Shown here one piece after another: positions 41,091 through 49,322 of a stretch of 51,764 bases of DNA. The stretch is from Eimeria necatrix. Taxonomy: Eukaryota; Apicomplexa; Conoidasida; Eucoccidiorida; Eimeriidae. How positions within the stretch are numbered: the stretch's first letter is position 1; every line of letters starts with the position of its first letter. The DNA is taken from the NCBI RefSeq assembly GCF_000499385.1, contig NW_013654960.1, positions 1 through 51,764 on the forward strand, in the 5' to 3' direction. Made by a program: the position numbers and the translations under genes. A model generated the notes under the pieces. The model saw only the letters and a program-made list of their open reading frames with translations, made no database searches and had not been told where the DNA came from.

Positions 41091-41271
41091 TGTGAAGCAG
41101 ACTGCTACAACCGAACCAAGCTGCTGCTGCACCTTGTGCTGCAGCTGCTGGAGCCGCCGCAGCTGTTGCTGCCTGAGGTGCAGCAGCTCCAAGTAGACAG
41201 TGAGTCGGCAGGGGGCAGCTGCTGCTCCCCGAAGCCAGACCCTTAGACATAACCCGCACCGCTGCCCCACA

Positions 41272-41306
<35 letters not shown>

Positions 41307-42352
41307 AGCTGCTTGTGCGCAGCTTTCCACTAGGGGCCCCGCAGCAGGAAAAACTAACTGAGCCCCTCAGGCTCGTTTCAATGTTTCTTTCTGTCAGCAG
41401 CAGACACAGCAGGTCCTAAAGAGTTACCAAACAACACTTACATTCAAAAATTAGGGTACTAAACGCGAACCCCATCTTGGGGTTCCCTTCTAGGTGCCCC
41501 TAGGGGCCCCATGGTGGGGCCCCACAGGGCCCCACAGGCCCCCAATTGGGGCCCCACAGGGCCCCAGTTGGAGCCCCAGAGGGCCCCTCGTGGAGTCCCA
41601 CAGGGTCCCCCTTGGGGCCCCGCAGGGCCCCAATTGGGGCCCCAAAGGGCCCCCTTTTGGGGCCCCACAGGGCTCCTCTTGGGGACCCAAAGGGCCCCCT
41701 TTTGGGGCCCCACAGAGCCCCTCTTGGGGCCTTGTAGGAGCCCGCTAGGGGCGGTTGCTCTTGGGGGCCCCCTGTCGTGCCCCTGGCGGAAACCCTGTGG
41801 GGGCCCCCAATCGGTATATATATTATCCCTAAGGCTAGGCACTGTGGGGCCAGCTGCTGCAGTTAGCTGTGCATTTCCTGGGCCTGTGCTGGGGGCCCCT
41901 TTGTGGGGGTTTGAGGCCCCCCAAGAACTTTGTGGGGGGCAGGGGGCCCCTCTTTCTGCGCAAAGCGCATCTTTCATCAAGCCTCAAGAAACTAATGGGT
42001 CTACTGACTGCTCTTTCCTCTTAAGGGCCTTTGGGGGCCCCCACGGGGGCCTCCCGCGCAGCAGCAAAGGCTGCCAAGGCGACGCGGGGGCCCCAGGTGG
42101 GGCCCCAGGCCCCTAGAAAGCCTCTTGGCTTCCCCGGGGCCTGTGTGGGCCCCTGGAGGCCCCTGAGAGGCCTCTAGGGGCCCCGAGGGGCCCCTGGGGG
42201 GCCTAGAGGCCCCTCAGGGGCCCCGGGTGGCGCAGAGGGGCCCCTGAGGATGCCTAGAGGCTCCCTAGGGGCCTCTAGAGGAGCAACGGGGCCCCCGAAC
42301 ATGCAGCGGAATAGCCCAAATTCACATTTTGCTTCGGGGCCCCTGCTGAGGC
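40914..42352. other. Repeat-filled intergenic region between coiled-coil and YIP1 genes
   Basis: The two 3' ends face each other across about 1.4 kb. It holds the GCTAGCCA array, a CTG-rich block with a readable plus-strand frame (41089-41247, NRTKLLLHLVLQLLEPPQ), an AT-rich spacer (41340-41460) and the GGGGCCCC block (41465-42300). I cannot support a separate gene. Confidence 0.5.
41465..42300. repeat. GGGGCCCC-rich degenerate repeat block
   Basis: Repeated GGGGCCCCACAGGGCCCC-type units, roughly 24-36 bp apart and most regular at 41500-41760. It then decays into scattered GGGGCCCC. All frames stay open because of the composition (Gly/Pro/Ala/Trp), which I treat as artefact rather than coding. 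Confidence 0.85.
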
Positions 42353-44420
42353 CTAAAAGAGAGTGAGGATGGTGAAGGAGGCGTACAGCAAAAAAATCGG
42401 ATACCCCACCAAGACCCGCTGCTCTTCCAAGCGCAGCGCCTGCAGCAGCAGCAGCAGCAGCAGCAGCAGCGGGAGCGGTGGCCGCCCGGCGCAGCGGCGC
42501 CGCGCTGCTGCAGCGCAGCAGCAAGGCGGAGTGTCTGTACACCGCAGCAGCTGCGGCGCAGCAGCAACGCGGAGTGTCTGTACAGCGCAGCAGCTGCGGC
42601 GCAGCAGCAAGGCGGAGTGTCTGTACACCGCAGCAGCTGCGGCGCAGCAGCAAGGCGGGGTGTCTGTACACCGCAGCAGCTGCGGCGCAGCAGCAAGGCG
42701 GAGTGTCTGTACACCGCAGCAGCTGCGGCGCAGCAGCAAGGCGGAGTGTCTGTACACCGCAGCAGCCTCACCGCTTCAAAAAACGCAGAGGCCGAGTAAG
42801 TGGCCCAGCCGACCCCCAGAGCAGCAGCAGCGCAGCGAATCAAAACACTTTTTTTGATGAAGAGAGTGGCCAGCGCCACAGCTGTCACGGGAATCAAAGA
42901 GTAGCCCAGGATGGAGGCTGTGCGGTAGATGTCAATGCCTTCCCCCTGCGAAACGGCGAAGAAAGTTCCTAATAAGTGAAATAATGAATTATTTTATTTA
43001 AATTTTTTTGAATTTCAACTTCAAGTTCAACAAACAAAAGCACACAGAAGCAACTTGCGCGCACACGCAGACACCCGCTGCACGCCTGCAGCAGCACGGC
43101 GTGCGCGGCTGCGCCGCAGCCACCAGCAGCAGCAGCAGCAGCAGGACGAGCAGCAGGAACAGCAGCAGCAGCAGAACCAGCAGCAGGAACAGCAGCAGCA
43201 GCAGAACCAGCAGCAGGGACAGCAGCAGCACCAGCATTAGCAGAAAGAGCAGCAGGAACAGCAGCAGCAGCAGAACCAGTAGCAGGAACAGCAGCAGCAG
43301 CAGAACCAGCAGCAGGAACAGCAGCACCAGCAGAACGAGCAGCAGGAACAGCAGCAGCAGCAGAACCAGCAGCAGGAACAGCAGCAGCACCAGCAGAAAG
43401 AGCAGCAGGGACAGCAGCAGCAAGGTTGTAGGAGCCCCAAAGGAGGAGAAGCAGACACAAAAACTTGGAAATAATTCATTTTTTAGGAAATAATTCATCT
43501 TTTATTTTCAACTCACTCTTGACATTAAATTGAGCAGCAAATAAGTGGAAATGGACCCTATGATGCTCATGCCGTACAGACACCCGAACGTCGCCTTGCC
43601 AGCCTGAAACACTCAACGCCAGATAAACCCTAAACCCTAAACCCTAAACCCTAAACCCTGAACCCTAAACCCTAAGCCCTGAAGCCTCGCCGCAGGAGAG
43701 CGTGAGCTTGTCGCTGCAGCAGAGTCGAGAAACCAGCAACAGCGCGCGAACAGAAGCAGCTGCTCCTGCTGCTGGTGCTGCCGCTGCTGCAGCAGTTTGC
43801 TGCTGCCGCTGCTGCAGCAGTTTGCTGCAGCAGCAGCAGCAGCAAACTCAGCAGCAGCAAATACGGACTAGGAAAAGAAGAACTGCGAGAAATATGGCAA
43901 TCAAAAGCGGGCCGCACAAATCGCTGTCCTTGAGCAGCTCGTGGTCGGCTCTGAGACGCACAAACCCTAAACCCCAAACCCTAAACCCCAAACCCTAAAC
44001 CCTCAACCCAAACCCTCGTCCTAGACCCTTGCCTCCCCAACAGTCCTAAACCCTAATCCTGAGTTAAAACCCTAAAACCCTAAACGCAGTGCAGCAGAAA
44101 AAGCTGCTGCTGCCGCCAAGTGTGCTGCAGTACAAGTCCCTCGCCCTAAACCCTAAACCCTAAACCCTAAACCCTAAACCCCAAGCCCTCCTCACTTGCT
44201 GAAGAGCAAAACGGCCTTCATGCGCCGCCAAATATCTTGAGGGTTTATCCCCAACTCTGCAAAGAAAACTTAAGCAGCAAACTGCAGTTTTAAAGAACGG
44301 CGCTGCTGCGCTGCTGCTGCGCTGCTGCTGCGCTGCTGCTGCGCTGCTGCTGCGCTGCTGCTGCTTACCTTCCAGCAGCGGCGGCTCGTTTTCAAACGGG
44401 TCTTCTGGCTCGTCTTGGGG

Positions 44421-44456
<36 letters not shown>

Positions 44457-44771
44457 GTCTGGCTGCTGCTGCTGCGCGCTGAAAAGACGCAGCAAACTCT
44501 TCAACGAAAACAAACCACCACGGGGGCCCTGCTGCCCGTCGCTTCCCATGGGGCCCCCCATGGGGGCCCCCATGGGGGCCCCATTAAGGGCCCCTGCTTG
44601 GCCCCCCATGGGGCCTCCCATGGGGCCCCCCATAGGGGCCCCCATGGGGCCCCCCATAGGGGCCCCCATGGGGCCCCCCATGGGGCCCCCCGGGAAGCCC
44701 CCGTGGGCCTCGTAGTGCGCAGCAGCGCCGGCTAGAGGGGCCTCATTGTGCTGAAAGTCTCCCTGAAGCAG

Positions 44772-44804
<33 letters not shown>

Positions 44805-44808
44805 CTGT

Positions 44809-44842
<34 letters not shown>

Positions 44843-45209
44843 GGGAGCAGCAGCAGAGGCAGCAGGGACGAGAGAGCTGGGACCAGCTAGCTAGCTAGCC
44901 AGCTAGCTAGCTGCTGCAGCACTCCGCAGCAAACTGACTTTGCTTGCCCCATAGTAATATGCCCCATCTGCTGCCTGGGGGCCCTCTAGGGGGCCCCCCG
45001 GGGGCCTCACGGGGGGCCCCCGGACTTGGGGGGCCCTGGGCCTCTCCATGGGGGCCCCCCCCGCGTAGTAGGGCTGCTGCTGCTGCAGCTGCTGCTGCTG
45101 CAGCTGCTGCTGATAATGCTGCTGCTGAGGGTAGGGCTGGGGCTGCTGCCCGTAGGGGGCCCTGTGCTGCTGCGGCAGCTGCTGCTGCTGCTGCAGCGGC
45201 GGCTGCAGC

Positions 45210-45242
<33 letters not shown>

Positions 45243-45691
45243 AACTGCTGCGACCCGGGAAGCACACGGCCCCCCGAGAGTCTCATGGAGCCGCCCTTGG
45301 CGTCTCCAGCGTCCCACCCGTAAGGCTGCTGCGGCTGCTGCTGCTGCTGCTGACCATAGGCTTGCTGCTGCTGCTGCCTGAATTGCTGCTGCTGTCCATA
45401 GATCTGCTGCGGCTGCTGCTGCCTGAATGGCTGCTGCTGCTGCTGAGGCGCATACACCTGCTGCTGCGGAGGCCCTGCTGCCGACACATTTCCGTAAATC
45501 GGCTGCTGCTGAGGCTCCGGGACCTGTCCAGGGCTTTGCTGCTGGAATGGCTGCTGCTGCTGCTCCACTGGTTGCTGCTGCTGCTGCTGCTGCTGCGGCA
45601 AGTCTGCAGCATCAGGAAAGCCTCGACGGGGCTGCAGGCCGCCTGCCTGGCTGTCGGCGTAGCGCCGCCTTATCTGGGGCTTATCTGCCAT
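42353..45691 (-). CDS. YIPF5: YIP1/YIPF5-family Golgi membrane protein with Gln-rich N-terminus
   Basis: Membrane protein of the YIP1 family, which binds Rab GTPases and acts in ER-Golgi traffic. Seven exons join in frame to 545 residues: 44939-45691, 44369-44762, 44196-44256, 43869-43950, 43517-43603, 42772-42945 and 42353-42439. The diagnostic block [17 protein letters not shown] matches the family's DEPPLLEELGINFDHIW. The Yip1 membrane domain follows: [67 protein letters not shown], and the end [19 protein letters not shown]. The domain is about 190 residues, the usual size. The N-terminal 250 residues are almost all Gln/Pro/Tyr, then a GGPMGAPM repeat follows, far larger than in other YIP1 proteins. 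The start is the ATG of [14 protein letters not shown]. Introns hold CCCTAAA, CAG and 43-bp repeats. It lies head to head with eIF3i. Confidence 0.93.
42531..42770. repeat. 43-bp minisatellite in YIP1 intron 6
   Basis: The string GTGTCTGTAC starts at 42531, 42574, 42617, 42660, 42703 and 42746, an exact 43-bp period over six units, with only a few base changes between copies. It fills most of the intron 42440-42771 and ends just inside the exon's donor. Confidence 0.97.
43124..43422. repeat. 30-bp CAG-derived minisatellite in YIP1 intron 5
   Basis: Units of the form CAGCAGGAACAGCAGCAGCAGCAGAACCAG recur with a period of about 30 bp (some 15 bp shorter) over about 300 bp. It lies inside the intron 42946-43516. 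All three frames on both strands are open through it, which is a composition effect. Confidence 0.9.
43625..44189. repeat. CCCTAAA telomere-type repeat clusters in YIP1 introns
   Basis: Clusters at 43625-43680, 43962-44085 (degenerate, with CCCCAAA and CCCTCAA variants) and 44144-44189. They lie in three successive stretches flanking the exons 43517-43603, 43869-43950 and 44196-44256. In the sense of the gene they read TTTAGGG. Confidence 0.95.
44295..44365. repeat. Short CTG/GCG repeat in YIP1 intron 2
   Basis: Units of GCTGCTGCTGC with an interposed GC repeat about every 13 bp. It lies next to the donor of the exon ending at 44369. Confidence 0.8.
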
Positions 45692-45706
45692 TTGCTGTGT
45701 CAAGAC

Positions 45707-45737
<31 letters not shown>

Positions 45738-46495
45738 TGATAGCAGCAGCAGCGGAAGCAGCAGCAGCTGCGGGAAAGCGGAGAGTGTTGAAATAAAAAT
45801 TGGCTTCGCCGCTCTGCACTAAAGAAAATGAGGTGCTGATGCTGCTGTCGCTATGCTTTGCCTGCAGATGCTGCTCAGCTGCTGCTGCTGTCGCCGCTGC
45901 TGCTGCTGCAGCTGCTGCTGCTCTGCAGGGCAGCAGATCCCCTGCAGTTAAGTGTAACGAATGAGTCGATGAACGCCTCCTTTGTCTAGTCGCAACAGCT
46001 GCTGCTGGTGTTTCCGCTGCTGCTGTCGCTGCAGTCCCTACTCTGCTGCTGCTGCTGCTGCTGCTGCTGAGCACAGCGCGCTTAGCCCATATAGTGCATG
46101 TCTTGCTAACTGTCTAGAGAGTTGCTGCTCTCCAGAACACAAAGAAAAGGAGAAAACAAATTGAGCAGAAATACAGATAATTGGGGTGTACGTACACTTC
46201 ACGCGGGCCGTCGAGATGCCGCCGCTTTCTCTGCAGGCAGGCTTGATCCCAGCTGCTACAGCAGCAGCAGCAGTTGCTGCTGCCGCTGCTGCTGCTGTTG
46301 GGGCTTGCTGCTGTGGACCCCACAAAGTGACATTTGCATGCGGCCTCGCGCGTACATCTCTATTTTTGTTTTTGTGGCTATTTTTTTGAGGAAAAGGACC
46401 TGAGAGCTGCGCTTTCTGCTACTGCTGCTGCTGCTGCCGCTGCTGCTGCCGCCGGTGCTGCCGCTGCTGCTGCTGCTGCAGCAAATCGAAGGAAA
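45692..46495. other. Divergent promoter region, YIP1 and eIF3i
   Basis: About 800 bp separate the two ATGs. It is CTG/CAG-rich except for a less biased core around 46090-46250. No CAAT/TATA arrangement was recognised. I see no gene. Confidence 0.5.
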
Positions 46496-47367
46496 ATGTA
46501 CCCGCTTCTCCTCCAGGGCCATGACAGGCCACTCACTTGGGTTCAATTCAACAGAGATGGAGACCTTATGTTCACATGCGGCAAGGTGGGCCACCGGCAG
46601 CAGCAGCAGCAGCAGCAGCAGCAGCTCCTAAGGCACCGCCCTTCACCGCAGCAGCGCAGCAGCAGCCGCATTAAGGCAGCACGAACCCTCTTGCCTGCAG
46701 ATTCTGATTAGCTTCCTGTATAGGGGACGGAGCCGAGCAGCAGCAGCATGCAGGAGGGTTACAGCCGCCCTGCTGCGGCAGCAGCAGCACAGCAGCAGCA
46801 GCAGCGCAGCAGCAGCAGCGCAGCAGCAACAGCGCAGCAGCAGCACGAGCGGTTCCGGTTTGCTGCTGCTGTTTGTTTCTTCAGGACGCGAAGCTCTCTT
46901 TGTGGCGGACAGAAGACGGCATCCGCATAGGTGGGTTTCTGCTGCTGCTGCTGCAGCTTTTTGTAGCTGCTGCAGCTTCTTGTAGCTGCTGCAGCTTTTT
47001 GTAGCTGCTGCAGCTTCTTGTAGCTGCTGCAGCTTTTTGTAGCTGCTGCAGCTTCTTGTAGCTGCTGCAGCTTCAAGTAGCAGCAAAGAGAAGTTTCATT
47101 TTATTTCAACTTGGCAGCAAATAAGCCAAAGACCCATTTGGCCCAAAAAGGGAAATAAATGGCAGCAGCAAAAGGGGCCCCCGGGGGGCCCCTTTTGCTG
47201 CTGCCATTTATTTCCCTTTTTGACTTTCGGGCCCCCGCGTCCTCCAGCCAGCGCCTGCTTCGCCTCGAGGGTTTAGGGTTTAGGGTTTAGGGTTTAGGGT
47301 TTGGGGTTGGTGGCTTTGGGGTCCGGGGTGCGACGCCGCGGGGCGCTCGCGGAGCCCGGCTCTGCAC

Positions 47368-47429
<62 letters not shown>

Positions 47430-48746
47430 AGGCACGTACGACGTGGGCAAAGCGGTGGTTTGGGCCTGCGACTGCACTCTGGACTCTTCGCGTCTTGTTG
47501 CTGCTTCTGGAGATCAAAAGATTCTCATTTTCGACGTTTGCAGCGGCGCTTTGCTCAACGAGATTGCAGAACAGGGGCCCTGCAAGTAGGGTTTAGGGTT
47601 TAGGGTTTAGGGTTTAGGGTTAGGGTTTGGGGGCGCTGCCGCGGGCGCCACGCAGAGCGCTGCAGCGGGTGTCTAGGGTTTAGGGTTTAGGGTTTAGGGT
47701 TAGGGTTTGGGGGCGCTGCGGCGGGCGCCACGCAGAGCGCTGCAGCGGGTGTCTAGGGTTTAGGGTTTAGGGTTTAGGGTTTAGGGTTTGGGGTTTGGCT
47801 GCGGCCGCGGTGGCGCGGCCGCCCCCACGGCGTGGACTCAGGGCTGAGGGGTTTGCGCCCGGCACCTGGGGTTTAGGGTTTAGGGTTTAGGGCTTGTGCA
47901 GGGTTTAGGGTTTAGGGTTTAGGGTTTAGGGTTTGTGCTGCAGGTTTGTGGAGTGGTGCCGCATGCCCACCCAGCAGAACAAGTTCGTCCTCGCCCACGA
48001 CAACTTCGGGGCCAACCAGAAGGGCATTAAGGCTTGGAGGGTGAAACCCTAAACCCTAAACCCTAAACCCTAAACCCTCGCGAATTCTGGGCCTCCTTAG
48101 CCTGTAAACCCTTATGAAGATTGGCCGCGGCCTGTGGGCGGCCGACGCTCTGGCGCACTGCCGCTGCGCAGCCTGCCCAGACACCTAGGGCTTAGGGCTT
48201 AGGGTTTAGGGTTTAGGGTTTAGGGTTTAGGGTTTAGGGTTTGGGCGCAGGTGGACGGGGAGACCCCGAAGCGGCTGTGGATTCAAGACGACTTTGCTGC
48301 AAGGTGTATTCAAGTCCACTGGGGCCCCTTCGACGAGACAGTAATATCAACTCACGAAAACGGGGACATCATGGTGCCAAACCCTAAACCCTAAACCCTA
48401 AACCCTAAACCCTAAACCCTTAGCACAGCAACCCTGGGCCGGCATTGCAAGCGCTGCGGCCGGCGCACAAGCTCAAACCCCAAACCCTCGCAAACACTAA
48501 ACCCTAGGATAAACCCTCCGCAAGCTCGCCCTGCAGCAAAGCCTTTCTCTAGCCGAGCAGGCGGAGGCCGCAGCGAGGGTTTAGGGTTAAGCGAGGGTTT
48601 AGGGTTTAGGGTTTAGGGTTTGAGGTTTAGGGGGTGTCTGCAGGTGTGGGACGCTGCAACCGGCGAGTACATCAGCGAGCTGCGCGGCCACAAGTCCCTC
48701 ATCACTTGCATGAGTTTCTCTGACGACAGAATGCTGGCCCTCACGG

Positions 48747-48789
<43 letters not shown>

Positions 48790-48930
48790 TCGTTGCTGCG
48801 GCTGCGTGTGCTGCTGTGGCAGCGGCGGCGGTGCTGCTGGCGGCTGCTGCTGCTGCTGGCTTTGCTGCAACAGCTTCCACGCGCTGCTGCGGCGGTGGCG
48901 GGTTCGTTGCTCTGTCTTTTCTATTATTTA

Positions 48931-48963
<33 letters not shown>

Positions 48964-49103
48964 CAGAGCTGCTCAGACGGCACAGCAAAGTTGTGGTCAA
49001 CGAAGGACTGGGAATGTTTGAAGGTAAATTTTTTCCATTTAGAGGAACCTGGCAGGAGGCGCCCTTTGCTGCTCCGGTGGCTGCTGCTGCCTGGCATCCG
49101 CCC

Positions 49104-49147
<44 letters not shown>

Positions 49148-49291
49148 AGACGTACACTACCGACCGGCCGCTGAACTCTTGCGCGCTGAGTCCGCTGCTG
49201 ACTCACCCTGGCTCCGAGCGGAAGCTCCACTTGCTGCTGGGCGGCGGGCAGGCGGCTGAGGATGTCACAACTACAGGCAAGTTGCCGCTGC

Positions 49292-49322
<31 letters not shown>

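Noticed and set aside
41459..42116. Long frames of Gly/Pro/Trp repeats on both strands
   Set aside because: The GGGGCCCC repeat is open in all frames. No non-repetitive part, splice pattern or domain supports coding.
43008..43498. 160-codon frames on both strands in YIP1 intron 5
   Set aside because: Caused by the 30-bp CAG minisatellite. The YIP1 alignment requires this stretch to be spliced out.
46945..47075. CRISPR-like spaced repeats
   Set aside because: The repeats are contiguous CTG-based units without unique spacers, in a eukaryotic intron.
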